Source: Triglochin maritima (Eukaryota; Streptophyta; Magnoliopsida; Alismatales; Juncaginaceae). From it: DNA of 64,000 nt. The translations under genes and the position numbers were made by a program. Positions 15,339 through 28,900 of the stretch are shown here, piece by piece (within the stretch, counting starts at the first letter, position 1; every line of letters starts with the position of its first letter). The notes beneath the pieces were generated by a model, which saw nothing but the letters and a program-made list of their open reading frames with translations, was not told where the DNA came from and did no database searches. The DNA lies in the NCBI GenBank assembly GCA_963682175.1, contig OY821775.1:2542001-2606000 (forward strand), in the 5' to 3' direction.

Positions 15339-16610
15339 GTCCTGACGACTCTCCGAAATTGAACTTCTTGACATAACACCTTAAAGTTTAATTGTATTAT
15401 TGATCAATGGGCAACAAGGATTCTTGGCATTCATCTGAAGAGATTCTTGGCGGCAACAAGGATACCTAGTGCAACTGTCTCAAAATGGTAGAAAATATAA
15501 TGTAGTTCAACCCTCTACTCTTTTGTTCCGTGCGTTTGCACTTCTCCCGTTCCCCGTCAAATGCTCTCTTTAAGCTCAACTTGGCTTTTATCAGCTCTAT
15601 GTGTTTCCCGTCGTTTTTTGTCATTTTGATGTAAAACTACCATCATAAATCCATGTATAATTACACTTTTTCCGTTAACTGTTGCATATTGTTTATCTAT
15701 GTGAAGTGATAAAGGATTAATTTCAATTATTTAGGTAGATTTTGAACCACGAATGGTCGTCGGGCAGGACTCGATTACCTTACCCCCACCAAATCAGTCT
15801 GCCCATAGTGACTTCAAGGCCTTGGTCACACCTTAGTCTTGCTGCTGCTTTTTTTTCATTTTTAAATTTGCTCCATACATGTCGTATTACCTTTTTTTCT
15901 TTGAGACGCCAATAATATACCTTTTCGTACAATAAAAATAAATGCGTCCAGGAAAGAGGAAATTATTGAGTACGATCATTCTACCTTCTTTCCCGTGTCG
16001 GACGTATACTTTTTATTTATAGTTTGAATTGAATAGCTGTTATTGATCGATTTCGAATCTTAGGTATTGGACATCTCATCAACCAAATAAACTAATCATC
16101 TACTATTATACATCTCACCGACCAAATAAACTAATTCAACCGACATAATCACATAAATGGTCCAACAATAGAGTTCTACTCTACCGAAGTAATCGGAACC
16201 CACACTAGAGAGTAGAGATCCAGATCCAAACCATATGCTGTAATTAATGAAGACAATTACCATACTAACACAACCATACCAAGTAGTCCGTCGAATGGAT
16301 TAAAAAATAATCTACCCATGTGCAATCATTAGTTGATAAACCGAATTAGGCAGATCCTCCCCCACATGAGGCTTCTCATTCGAGTCATCATATATTATTA
16401 TCATTAAGAGGGTGGACGAATCAAACATTGCGTAACAGTATAGTCAGGTTGTCAGACCATGATCAACGGATTAAATTAGTACATAATTAACTTAAAACAA
16501 ATCACAAACAGGACACACATGATTCACTGAAAGTCAAAAACTTTTATAATTACTTATTAAGAATGTGAGTTCCAAATTCCATTGGGATCCCATCCATCCA
16601 TCCATCCAAA
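15339..16610. other. Intergenic DNA between AUG2 and GT47 genes
   Basis: Holds the AUG2 3' region and the GT47 promoter. I see no gene, no structural RNA and no clear transposon ends. A short CATC tandem repeat (catccatccatccatcc) lies just before the GT47 start at about 16590-16607, probably in its 5' leader. Confidence 0.4.
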
Positions 16611-18916
16611 ATGAAACTCCTCCGAACCTCAACCCAACTCCTCCTCCTCTTCTCTCTCCTCGTCGTCTTCTCTCTCCTCGCCGTCACCTTCCACTCTTCC
16701 CCCACCCCAAACCCAAACCCTAACCCTAATCCTAATCCTCTCCCCCGCCTCAAGGTCCACATCTTCCCCCTCCCCCATTCCCTCAACCACGGCCTCCTCG
16801 ACCTTTACTGGTCCCTCTCCTCTCCCGACCTCCGCCTTGGCTCCGACCCCGACGCCGACCTAAAATCCGACCCCGCCCGCCCCCCGATCTACCCCCAGTC
16901 CCCCCTCATCAAGCAGTACAGCGCCGAGTACTGGCTTCTCCGGGATCTGGTCGAAGGAGGGAGGGTGGCGGAGACGGCGGAGGAGGCGGATGTTGTGTTC
17001 GTGCCGTTCTTCGCGACGCTGAGTGCGGAGATGGAGCTGGGATGGGGGAGAAAAGGGGGGTTTCGGAACAAGGACGGGAATGCGGATTATAGGAGGCAGA
17101 GAGAGGTTGTCGATTTGGTTTTGGCGTCCGACGCGTGGCGACGGTCGGGAGGCCGCGATCACGTCTTCGTTCTCACTGGTAGTGACTTTGTTGTTGTTGG
17201 TGGTGTGTTTGTGATGTTGTTTGGTTCTTGCTGGTTAATTCACATTTGACTTTGAAACGTGACATTCACCCCTTATATCTCTAACTCTAACTTTGTGACA
17301 AATTTAGTTTAAGATAGGTATTGAATTTGAATCATGTTTGCATCAAATGCATATAACATTGGACGGTAATTTGAACCAAACATGACTGACATCGAAAACT
17401 AAATTTGTTATAAGTTAGTATTAGATTGTTACGGCTATGCTTTGGAAACTAACGCATTATTATGAAAGGGTAAAGGTTGAAAACTAATATGCATTATTAA
17501 TGGAGAGAGAGAGAGAGGCTTACAAATCTGAAAGTGCAAGGGGGAGAGGTGAATAATATCGTGTTTTAAAATCATGGGGGTTAAGTGAATTGAGGAATAG
17601 CTCTAGGGAGTAATCTAACATTTGCCCACAAAAAAAACATACACCATTGAACCCAAAAAAATTCTCTGTTGGCAACCCGCAAAAGCTATTGTCTTTCATT
17701 TCTCATTTTTTGAAACCAAAAAGAACTTTAAAAAGGCACAGCATTTCTCATTTCGCATCAAGAACAACCCAAAAGATGCAACCTTTCATAGTTCCACCAA
17801 TTCAAAACCCAAAGGCTGCCAACAGAAAATCCCCAGCGAGCAGTGGCCATGCTTCTTGATTGTATGTAGTATGTACTCAACACACTGATGTGAAAGAACA
17901 GTGTTGATCTGTTCTCCTGAAATAAATGCTTTAAACAGGTTATGATCGAGTGCAGGTTGTTAAATATTGAAGCATTCTTTGACAGACCCGGTTGCAATGT
18001 GGCATGTAAGAGCTGAGATTGCTCCAGCAATTCTATTAGTGGTGGATTTTGGTGGCTGGTACAAGCTTGATTCTAAATCATCTGGAGGCAACTCTTCACA
18101 GATGATACAGCACACTCAAGTTTCTTTAATCAAAGATATAATAGTTCCATATACGCATTTGCTTCCCACTCTAAGCTTGAGAGAAGATAAAGACCGACAC
18201 ACCCTCCTATACTTCAAAGGAGCTAAACACAGGCATCGGGTTGGTTTGCTCTCTCTTCTGGAGTATATTGTCACCTAATGGCAGTGGTTTAGGCTGTGAA
18301 TGCTTGTGGATTGGTGCTCCATGGATTCTTCTCTAATCTGAACTTTGATCTCTTGATTCTACAGGGTGGCCAAGTTCGCGAAAAGTTGTGGAATTTACTT
18401 GTCAATGAACCGGATGTAATTATGGAAGAAGGGTTCCCCAATGCTACTGGTCGAGAGCAGTCTATCAGAGGAATGCGGTCCTCAGAGTTTTGTCTCCACC
18501 CAGCTGGAGATACACCTACATCATGTCGACTATTTGATGCGATTGCAAGCCTTTGTATACCGGTTATTGTCAGCGACAACATTGAGCTTCCTTTTGAGGG
18601 AATGGTTGATTATTCAGATTTCTCCATTTTTGTGTCGGTTAACGATGCCTTGAGACCGAAGCGGCTAGTACAATACCTAAGAAGTATTTCCAAAAGGCAG
18701 AAGCATCGGTACCGGACTAATATGGCCCGTGTGCAGAGTGTTTTTGAGTATGAGGATGGCAGTTCAGCTGGTCTGGGACCTATACCTCCCAATGGTGCAG
18801 TCGACCATATATGGATGAAGATCTACCAAAAGCTACCACAGATCAGAGAAGTGATCACACGCGAGCGGCGAAAACCAGAGGGTGTAACAATTCCATTTCG
18901 ATGTCATTGTACGTAG
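16611..18916 (+). CDS. Exostosin-family (GT47) glycosyltransferase, At1g34270-like
   Basis: Three exons: 16611-17178, 17986-18239 and 18365-18916, giving 457 residues with phases matching (1 base + 2 bases, then phase 0). Residues 9-27 form a signal anchor (LLLLFSLLVVFSLLAVTF), as expected of a type II Golgi enzyme. An Asn-Pro repeat (residues 33-43) links it to the luminal exostosin domain, which begins LKVHIFPLP and runs to the C terminus. Conserved blocks include ADVVFVPFFATLSAE, RDHVFVLTDPVAMWHVRAEI, LLVVDFGGWY, DIIVPYTHLLP, LLYFKGAKHRHRGG, SEFCLHPAGDTPTSCRLFDA and CIPVIVSDNIELPFEG. The domain is related to ARAD1-type arabinosyltransferases; this subgroup most resembles Arabidopsis At1g34270. 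The donor, acceptor and polysaccharide cannot be told from sequence. Exon 1 is very GC-rich compared with the other exons. Confidence 0.88.
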
Positions 18917-20558
18917 TCATCCTGCACTGCCCTCAAGCTGTACATGACTCGTGTCTTTTACTTTCTCCTTTACACTGTCTAGGAACATGAGTCTTCGGTA
19001 AACAAATATCTGCAAGATATGTATGAATTTACGGTACTGTTGAAGTTGTAGACTTAAGATGGTTAGTTCGCTGTATTTACTCTTGGAAATTTATAGGTGT
19101 TATATCAAATAAATTAGAAAATTGGGAAGAGGAATGGTTTCACTTAACTTAATTTGGACTGTCTATGATGCCAAATTCTTTATTGCGAATTATGGCATTG
19201 CTTGGAGTACGTTCTCAGTCTCGACCTCAGGACAAAGGACAGTGCGTGATGATTAACATCATTAAGAAAGGTGGTTGCCTTTATCCTTCGACATGCTCTG
19301 GCACTGAGATGTCTAAATTACAACTATGCAAGTCTTTGTACGCGTTACACGGTTTTAATTAAGAACGATGCTTATCAAATAATACAAAGAGACTACAAAA
19401 AGGTCAAATACTCATTAACTAATCGCCCTGTCGGACAATTCCAATATTTTACTTTGCAGTTGGGTAACCCCAAAATAAGTGCAATAATGAAGACATTGTG
19501 GCCCCATAACAATACCACTCTTGGAACTGCTTTCTTGGTTGCCAGTTGACTACCGCAGTTAAATTTTTCACGCCATTTATTCATTTCTTATTGACATTAC
19601 ATTTGAAATGCAGTTATACAGCTACCTGAGCCTTTAGCAGCAAATGTACGATGATCTAGAATTTATAACAGGTTGCCTCAACCTTTATTAATTTGTGAGG
19701 TATCGAAAAGAATGAGCTGCACACGCATAATAAACAAACTTATACCAAAGCATAGCTACAGCGGCTGGATGCGATAACCAGTAACCATATTTGTTCAGAT
19801 GAAGTTCACCAGGATCCATGGATGCAAAGCCTGGTGGGAATTGGGAAGGACGCACTACTAACTGAGAGACCTGCCCAGCCTGCGTGAATTGCGCCATTTC
19901 ATTTGAGGGAGTGGAATTCTGGATTCAGTAATTCATACTTGAATCACCAAAACCTAGTCAATACAAATATTTGATGAAAATAACATAGCGGTCCACTCTT
20001 CGATTTTTCAAATCAAACCTTGTGCCATAATTATGAACCACCTGCCATTTTAAATTAAAAAATAGTTAGAGATTTTGAAACAAAATTGTGCCCAAGGAAA
20101 GAAAATAAAAGACAGATTGTTTGTCTTTGAAGTTTGAAGTTTATAGTGGCAAACTTTTCTTATCGTTGTTTAAAGTGGTAGTCTCCAGAGTCTTATTTAA
20201 TACATCTTACGAATAAAAAATACAAGATGTTGAAGAAATTAAATTCTACAACTAAGAACTGCAACAGTTAAAAGGTAATTTCAACAACAAATTTCGGACA
20301 TGAATTTCTGTTCGTGCACACTGGACAGACTCTTCAAAGTTCAATCAACACCATACCTAAACAAATATCTCTACACAAGAAATATGCTCTTGTATACCTT
20401 TTGTTTAACCATTATAGTTTCAAAAATATAGATTAATGGCTTCATATGAGATAAAAGTGACAAACTGACATCCAGAGTGGACATGACAAAGTCAAATCAT
20501 ACATGAAAGCAAATGGTATACGAACCTCTAACCCGGACTCCAGTTGAAGAATCAGGCA
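18917..20558. other. Convergent intergenic DNA
   Basis: Lies between the 3' ends of the GT47 gene (+) and the At4g15545-like gene (-), so it should contain both 3' UTRs and terminators. A minus-strand open frame at 19688-19897 (69 codons) reads smoothly but matches nothing I know and is not needed by either gene. It could be part of a long 3' UTR. No mobile element ends seen. Confidence 0.4.
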
Positions 20559-23500
20559 CTAAGACAATTGGCGACTAAGCATTGCCTGGAAAGCCAAATA
20601 CAGATCTCTATTTTCTGTGCCCAATATCTCTTCTGTTTTCTTCAGGGTTTCCTGTTGAAAGTGATACATTTAATGAGTAAACTTCCAGTTGAGATTTCAG
20701 GATCAGATATATGGTCCATAACTCCATACTCAAAACTAGGGATTGCAACACAAATCGATGCGATAAAGATATAGGTACTATATATATCTTCAAAATTTGA
20801 AGTCGTTAATAATGACAGATTGTGTGCGGATATAAAAAAAATCCAAATCCCCATGCAAAGGACATGGAGACAAAGTTGATAGTTTGCAGAGAGAGATAAT
20901 TACTTCACGTGGTTGCTTGTGAGCATTGAATTCCTTGACATTAGCTAAGAATGCTCCAAACTGTTCATACGAGAGACGATTCCTGAATTGACAAGCATAT
21001 CAAGATTCAACCGAGAAACAATTTATGAAGCACTAGTAAGGTACGTTATTTGCGAGGTACGATTATGGGTCATTGACTTCTTACCTTGCTTGCCTAAAGA
21101 ACTCTTTTCCATCAATACGGGTCCTTCCAGTTCCTAGAGACAATTTCACTTTCAATCACTGATTGCTGACGAGAAAGAAAATGCGCACACCGCACATAAA
21201 ACGACAGCATGACATGGCATGACATGAGAACATGATATTTTTTGTTTATCCCGTGAAGAAATGAAGATAAGCAAGGGCAGGGATTCATGAAAATTGACAC
21301 GATACATGAATCAAATAAAAACGTTGACAAGTTCAGCTGAACATGGGCAACTAAGCTATTATAGTATTATCACATTCACACAGGAAAACACCATCTTATA
21401 AGAGAAACAGTAGAATTACCACGACTAGCAGGAGGAGAGCTTGCAGCAGATGATTGCTGACTTGAAGGATAATAAGGTGAAAAGACAATTTTCCCATCCG
21501 TGCGTGTCTTGGTAGGTGATGTAACACTAGGTGCCATCTTGGGTGATCCTGCAGTAGAGAATCCTCGAGGGGAAGTAATAGATGATGTTGCTTTTGGTGT
21601 GCCAGTGGGAGTACGCCGCGGAGTGATGTATGGAGTAAGCGAGAACTTTTGTTCATTGCTGCTAGATACTGCAAAAAAGGCGCACAGTAAAAATCACAAG
21701 ATTTTTTGCATCAAATATAAAGAGTTAACTGAAGACGTCGATATACCATTTTGAAGTGTCCTCCCACTAGAATCACCTAATGAATTGTGCCCGGTCATTT
21801 CTCCATCTTTGATACCACAATCATTAAAAAAGGTTATTACACAAATAAAACAGTAGTTCAAAGGAAAATAATAAAACGAAACAAGCAATGTACACAATGC
21901 AGCTATCTTGCAAGGAGTAATAGCCACGAAAATTTCCCTCGCAGAAAATATAGAAGGTACAAGAAACAAGACAATTAACTAACATTTAAGCGAAGCACTT
22001 CGAACAGAGTGATTATGGTTCCATGTATCCTCACTCTCTGATGGAAGCTGAAAAATTGGAATGTAATTTTTTTTTGTAATGTTGGTAAGAATATCTAAAG
22101 CAAACTAGTAAAAATCTTTATTACTTTAATAACACAAAAGCACTTGATGTCAAACCATCAAATAACCATGCTTACTAAAGCTTATCCTTTTCAGTGTGAA
22201 CTGGTCAAACTTACAGGTAAGTTGTCTTCACTCAGTGACCGCATTAGTTGGGTTTTGAAATTTTCCAACTGTAGAAAGCAGAATATATTTTAGACAACAA
22301 TAACCTAAGTATCTAACAATATGCTAATTAATTATAAAGAAAATATAAAATCATATATAAAAAAAACAAAGACACAAGAAAGCAACTTCAATCACGAGAT
22401 ATGGTATCTGCTGATTAAAACTCATATTTGTAATTATCCTCTTTTCTGACAATAACAAAATTATATTATGCAAGCTAAGTAAGAGAACTTACTTCCACTT
22501 TAATAATTATATCGGATCAAACATGATAGAGAATTAGTCGTGTTTAATTGCAAAAAATATTAGCATTTTCATAAAGAGAGCATAACGAGTACAAGGATGA
22601 TCATGAGAACATTAATTCTTAGGTTGTGCCACATTTGTTTTCTTCATCAATCATAATTACATATCGGTTAAAAATATTGTACTAACATTTATCGTCCCAC
22701 CACCGATTATACTAATGAGAAAATGTGGATGGATGGTAAATTTGTAATTACTGATCCATGACTTAAAATAGGGTGTGTTTGCCTACAACTTCACTCAAGA
22801 TTTTCTAGAACTAAAGATTGCACTTCAACTTGGTATTGGAGAAAATGTAATCCACAAATGACTTATATGGATGATGGCTTGTGAGACATTTTTACCAAAA
22901 TACCTTGTGAAGTTTTGAAAACCCTTTTTAAGATGCCAAAAAATCCCAATCAAGGGTTGGCATTTGGAGACTCTACAGGAGTCCTCACTTTAAAAATATG
23001 GATGTTATGGTGGACGAGTGAACATACAAGGATGAGTTGAATTAGAAACAAGGGAATTTGAGATTGGAATGTCCCTGGTCGAAGAGAGTCTTGTGCTATA
23101 TCACTTGATATGGTTTGGACATATCTTACACAAAACCATGATGCACAAACAAGAAGGAAGATTTGGGGACATCAGCAGTACATAAATTGAAACTACAGCA
23201 AGTCAATATTAACTACAGAGGAAACGGTCAAAGGATTAGTCCTGGAATCGTGACTCTTGATGAGTTCCATTGATAACCTACTCAACTAGTTTGAGATTAA
23301 AGGGTCTATTGTTGTTGATGTTGTATAATTATCCAACCATGGCTTCAAAACCACAGACTATGACACCTGAACTTGGGTTTGAATTCTGAAAGCATGTACT
23401 TCAAAAACTATTGAATTTCAATTGTCAAAATCAAGCATTTCGAACATCGAACGATGAAAAACTAAGCTCCAATTGTAACGTCCCTTGCCCAAAGTCCACA

Positions 23501-24142
23501 CAAACCCGAGTCCAATAAGTCACTTACGGGTCTAGTGTCCCACAACACCCTCCTTGGATTTGCTACAATAGCTTAAGCCGGTTAGGTGTTGTAGTAGTAG
23601 ACCCATGTCATTATATCTCACACTAGTAATTTCTTATTAGCCGATTTGGGACTATAACTTTGGGGTGTTAGACCAATAGGTGATCAGAAGAGAACAACAC
23701 AAATCACCTTTGTCAAATCCCGGGTGAGCTTCATGACCGTCGTCTCCAGCGCCTCCTTCTCCTTCCGAAGCCTAACCTACAAACCACCAACAAAAAACAA
23801 CAAACTCAAAATCCTCAAAACCAAACCCAAACCTTCAAACTCTCCTAACCAACTCACGTTCTCCTCCATGACAGCGCGGAGTCTAGCCTCGGGATCGTGC
23901 GTCAAACCCTCAAGTCGCGACACCTCACCTTGCAGCTCCCCGATGACGCGATCCTTTTCGGATAGCCTCTGCCTCAGCCTCCCCGCCTCGAGCTCGAGCG
24001 TGGAGACCCGGGAGCAGATGGCCATGGACGTGATCTTCCTGGCCAGATCGAGCTGTTCGTAGGGGTCGGTGGGGATCACGGCGAGGATCTCGTCGGGGAG
24101 GTCGAAGTTCGGGGTTTTTTCGCCGCCTGTGTTGGTTTCCAT
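20559..24142 (-). CDS. At4g15545-like coiled-coil protein (NAIP family)
   Basis: Nine exons on the minus strand: 24142-23858, 23776-23708, 22268-22215, 22047-21984, 21806-21747, 21668-21420, 21133-21085, 20982-20904 and 20651-20559. Joined, they give exactly 334 codons (333 residues plus stop). The N terminus has NFDLPDEILAVIPTDPYEQL and DLARKITSMAICSRVSTLE, followed by a coiled coil to about residue 125 (RLRQRLSEKDRVIGEL; VRLRKEKEALETTVMKL; LENFKTQLMRSLSEDN). Residues about 175-260 are Ser/Pro/Thr-rich (TPYITPRRTPTGTP, SPRGFSTAGSPKMAPS). The conserved C-terminal block has RIDGKEFFRQAR, NRLSYEQFGAFLANVKEFNA and TEEILGTENRDLYLAF. Arabidopsis At4g15545 (NAIP1, as I recall) and relatives are associated with ER-derived bodies; the biochemical role is unclear. 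Intron 2 is 1.4 kb and carries possible transposon debris. Confidence 0.88.
22680..23690 (+). repeat. Possible transposon debris in intron 2 of the At4g15545-like gene
   Basis: The region is repetitive-looking and not needed for splicing. Around 23090-23170 the + strand reads IWFGHILHKTM, weakly like the WFGHVQRRP motif near the end of plant LINE reverse transcriptases. At 23476-23690 a block begins tgtaacgtccc and contains ccgatttggga, resembling short terminal sequences often seen in plant dispersed repeats. Neither is complete and no target duplication was found. Confidence 0.3.
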
Positions 24143-24148
24143 CGCCGG

Positions 24149-24163
24149 AACCCTAACCCTAAC
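24149..24163. promoter_or_regulatory. Telo-box pair upstream of the At4g15545-like start
   Basis: The + strand reads AACCCTAACCCTAAC a few bases before the minus-strand start codon at 24142. Two adjacent CCCTAA units; same kind of site as beside the DUF1068 and AUG2 starts. Confidence 0.5.
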
Positions 24164-25939
24164 GGAGGTCGGAGATTTGGGAAAGAATGGGGGAAGAGAG
24201 GGTTTTTTAATTTTGTTTTATGGAAGTTTGGTTTGGAAAATAAAGGAGGTTTTTTTTTAGTTTGAAAGTGGGATGGAAAAGGAAGGTTTGATGTGATTGG
24301 TCTGAACATGAATGTGAATTTGCTGATTATATTATATTAGATTTCAAATTATGATTGGCCTTTGTTTTCTGGTTGTTTTTATTTGTATTACTTTTTTCTT
24401 CGTGAATCAGAATTTTTCGTCATTTACTCTTATTTTTTAACATGTGATTGCAATTATAAGTTGGAAGTGATCCACACCGTTTACACAAGGATGTTTGACA
24501 GAATTCAAACAGACATCAAATGACAGTATTTCAACTGCCTCAACCGGCTGATCTACACCTTAGGAGTTATTTTTATGATTGATAGGGTTAATTTTAATTA
24601 TTATATCAATTATAAATTTGAATTTGCATCAAACCTATTATGGAAAGTTATGGAGGTGGTAATTAATATTACATCTTACTCGCAAGTGTTGCTTGAAGTA
24701 GCAGAATAAACTGCAGTATTTACTTAAGTTTTGTTCAATTTGTTAGGTACGTTTACTTGAGATAGATATGGATTTCACTCGTAAGTTGAAATTGAACCAC
24801 CTTAGAATGATTGCAGGAATTTTTTATTTGTAGTTACAGATTTCTTTCATTTTCAATTGCATTTGGCATTCACTTTTGATAATCTTGGTAGAAAAGTGAT
24901 ATTTCGTAATTTCAAGAAAAAACAACTCAACTTTCAAATAAAATAATTTAAACAAGTGGGTTAGTAAGTAAACTGCTCCAAGTCCAAACACCAGAGAAGG
25001 ATTTACTAATTTTTAAGGAAAAACGTCCATACAATAGTTTGTTATGATATTTGAATTCGAAATTGAAGTACAATCACAAGTCACAAGTCCAAGTCAATTC
25101 GGACGTTTAGAAATAACTTGTGAAATTATAACGAAGACTTCACACCACCGTCCATATGTCCCCTTCAGTCTCCAAATCCTCCGGTCAAACATTTAATTTT
25201 CTAATAATTGCATCTTCTAGTCTACAGTTGCTTCACCCGTCGGTCTTTCGTAATGTTTGACCCCGAAAAAGAAGCAAAGAACAGATCAGGCAATGAAGCA
25301 CCCAGAAGAGTAGGGTAGTAATTTAAAGAGGTTGCATCGTCTTGAGACGTAAATTCAAATTACATTACATGAGCATATCCTAATAAAATTAATGCTATGA
25401 CAACTACATCCAACGTTGGATGTAGTTGTCACATTAATTTTATGTTGGATGTCTATTCCCACCAACTAACTATACAACTCTGGACTCTGGAGAGTGTCAT
25501 CGGGTACAACCTATAGACTGACATAAGATAAATGTTTTGGTTTAAGTTTAACTATAAGAAGCTGTATTGTGCAAACTAACAAGAATTGCCATTCAGTATC
25601 CACAGCATAAATTAACGAGAAATACAATTTCAAAACTGATTTGGAAAATACATGCCTAAGAACCTTAAGCTATAACATGTGCATACAAAATACAAATTTA
25701 TACACAAATTCTACTAGTGCACAATCGGATCGATCATGATATACAAGATTCAGACCTGTTCTCCAGAAGATAAGCTGTGAGTATAACAGAGAACAAATAT
25801 ACACTTCAAAGGGATGAGAGACGCATATATCTCTTTTTTAGTACTGCTGATGGAAGTTTGGCTCTGTAGTTGTGTTGCATCAAGATAAACAGACAAGCGA
25901 ATAAGCAATTTGAGGGATTCAGATTACTCGGCTATGCCA
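24164..25939. other. Intergenic DNA between At4g15545-like and membralin genes
   Basis: Contains the promoter of the At4g15545-like gene (right of 24142) and the 3' end of membralin. Mostly AT-rich and without coding potential. It contains the inverted repeat at 25384-25442, listed separately. No other structure seen. Confidence 0.4.
25384..25442. repeat. Near-perfect inverted repeat, no loop
   Basis: Arms of 28-31 bases meet at the centre caac|gttg (25414/25415). The right arm 25415-25442 is complementary to the left arm except for three extra bases (cta) in the left. In RNA or single-stranded DNA it would form a long hairpin. It could be a remnant of a fold-back element or an excision footprint. 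It lies about 500 bases downstream of the membralin stop. Confidence 0.7.
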
Positions 25940-28900
25940 CTACGTGATAGGATCGTTTCCATCTTGAGACGGTTCAACATACACATTGTGCTGGTCCCGC
26001 AAATCTCTGAACAATGAAAAAAAGGAAACGATGCCGTCTGTAGAGACACCTCCTAAAATCCAAAGTAGGAAAGAACCAAAAGGATTGAGGGTATTGGAAG
26101 CAGGGGCACTGTCCGGTTGCTGAGGATTTGTTTCAGGCATCTCGAAAGCACCATTTGCCGACTCCGAATTTCCCATCATTTGCCGAAGAGGAACATTGTG
26201 TTCCACAGTTTCAGCTCTGTCAGATTCCAATCTTTGATCAAGTCCCATTCCAAGTTCGTTGTTAATGATATCAGGATTTCTCACATTAACTCTTGCAATG
26301 TGTAAAGTTGAGGTAAGAATGGTAGAAGAAGTGATCTGGACACCAGTTTCTTGCTGAAAGTGGACTCGGTTCCGCATAAATCTATGCAGAGCTGGTACCT
26401 ACTTTTTTTACAACAAAAAATCTCCATATCAGTATAACAGACTATAGAGGTATTTTCCACAAAAAGTTCAAGGAACAATTCAAATTATATGTGGCATGCT
26501 GTGAATACATCAAGTACGAAAACAATTTCCAAATGATTTTCTGGTGAGCTACATTATAATACAATAATATAGATAACTTGGGGTAGAAAGTTTAATCTAA
26601 TTTAGGGTCGAGCCATTGCTATCGCGTATTGGCTGCAATATAATTGGGTAGGAAAGTAATTATCAGCTCTTGCGAGAAATAGAATAATTACCTCATAGTG
26701 ATTCCAGAAAAACAGAATCAAATGCTGCATGAATGCCGCAGTTGTGGAGAAGGCCAGATATGAGAATCCTGAATCAAGTAAAAAAGGTGAGAAATCAACA
26801 GAACTTTTCAAAACTCAATTGAACCAAAAGTAAATATTCCTGTCTTAGTAGAGAAACGTACCATATGCATAAGAAAAGAAGTAAATATGGAAAACCAGAA
26901 AATATAGAAGGAAAAATCGAGGAAAGAACTGCATCGAGATTGGTGTCCGGACACTGCAAAAATAAAGGATCGCATTTAGATTACACTTTATACAGTCCAA
27001 CATGGAAAAACCTTGTTTACCTGGTAACCAGGAAGATAGCATCACTAAACAGTCTAAACAGGAAATGGGGAAAGGTGGCATACCTGATCATTGTAAATAA
27101 TTCGCACAACCAAACAAGAGTTAAAACCAAAAATGCAAGTAGTTGGTCATCATAGAACTCAAACAGGAAGAATAATATCCCGATCATGATCTGCAAATAA
27201 AATGATGTGTGAAAAGAATAAAAAGCTAAGCAGCTACAAAGGAAATGCTTAGAAAAGTTTCAAGGAAGATTGCACGAGAAAAAATCTCACTTACCGGTAC
27301 AAACACCAAAGATTCAATGACATGCACAAAGATCAGCTGGAAGGTAGGGAGACGATGGCGAGCATGATGTTGAAGTTGCACTGTGCACACAAAAAAACAT
27401 AATTATCACAACAAAGATAGCAACTTGAAATAAAAGGGAAAATATCTAAGGCAGACCTGTAAATTTCAGCATACGAGATTGTGTTTCTCTCAGAGTGAAT
27501 GAAACTGACATGGTTGTAGTGAAAAAGACAAACAGTGACATGAGCAGTACACTGCACTTGGTAACAAAATAATCTGCATATGGGAACGAAGAAAGAAAAA
27601 TATGATTCAAGAAATGAAAAGAATAGAAATATTTAAAACCATGAAGAAGAAAACCCATTTCATCATCAAAATAATTCAACAAATATTCCTCATCAATGAA
27701 TTGCATCTCTTTGATCAGTGGACGCTTTGTCTCTATCTCTATTATTCATGCGCCAAATAGAACGTGCAAACATAAAAGTGGAATATTAAGGTTTCAATCA
27801 TCAAACTAGGGAGCTAAGGGAGGTACCGAGGTAGATAAGAAACCACAGTTTCACAGGTGATGTTATTAGTACAATCTGGACCTGATACTTTAGTGTTTAA
27901 TCTAGACTATCAGAAAAATGCTTGTTCTGGATGCTCAATTCAAGAACATATCAAGAATCCTAGTATCCTACTAGTGCATAATCTACAACCCTTCTAAAAT
28001 TGGATATTTTCTTATTAGAAGAAGATAGACTAGTTCCAACAAAGCTTGAAAAATCCAAACCTCCAAATCTTGCAGGACCATTCATCTGTTCAGGACCATA
28101 GCTGAGATCATAGAACTCCTTCGTCTGGAAGTTGTAAAGGTAACCTGCTAAGTCAGTTTTTATGTATAAATTGTGAGCTCAGTAATTATAAAACATCCAT
28201 GGCCACCAATTAAAAATTTCTTCACTGTATTTATAAGAAAAATAAAACATCTAAATAATGCCTTACCTGGACCTGGCGAGTGTAGCAAGCTGTTCATCAA
28301 TATCGTATCATAACCAACAAATCTGTTTATAAGAAGCTGCTGCCACCTGGTAAACGGATTCTCAATACATTAACGACCACTCATAAGATATACAGGAACA
28401 CCAGGTGACTGGTAATAAAATTTATGCACCTATTTCCCTGGTTTGAACAACTAGAGTAAAAGCTATTTTATCGGTAAAAAATGATTGACATGTGGAAGAG
28501 TCCAGTTCCTAAGTGTTGCTTCCGAGTATGTGACCGCACTCCAAAATATGGTTGTCATTATTGATCTATTGTACCAAATTACAAATACACGGACACTGCT
28601 TCCAGTTGAAGTCATCATATGAACTTCTAATTATAATTTTATATGTGAATAGACACAATTGATTTATTGGCATGTTATGTATAAATTTAGGCAATTTGAA
28701 GTCCCTAATGAAGAAAAGGAAAATAAGGAAAAAAGACATATGGAGGAGCTCCTCCAGTCCACACACACACACACCAAAAAAAATCAAAAAATAAATAGAG
28801 AATGACCTGTTTCCAAAGCAAGAGCTGTGAGCAGATATAGTCACATTGACCGTGCGGATGTTGTGTTGAGATTTAGCTTCTTCTGGAAGCAAGAAGTAAC

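Noticed and set aside
19688..19897. 69-codon minus-strand frame starting MAQFTQAGQ
   Set aside because: No family recognised, no second exon needed, and the At4g15545-like gene already has a complete C terminus. Left as possible 3' UTR.
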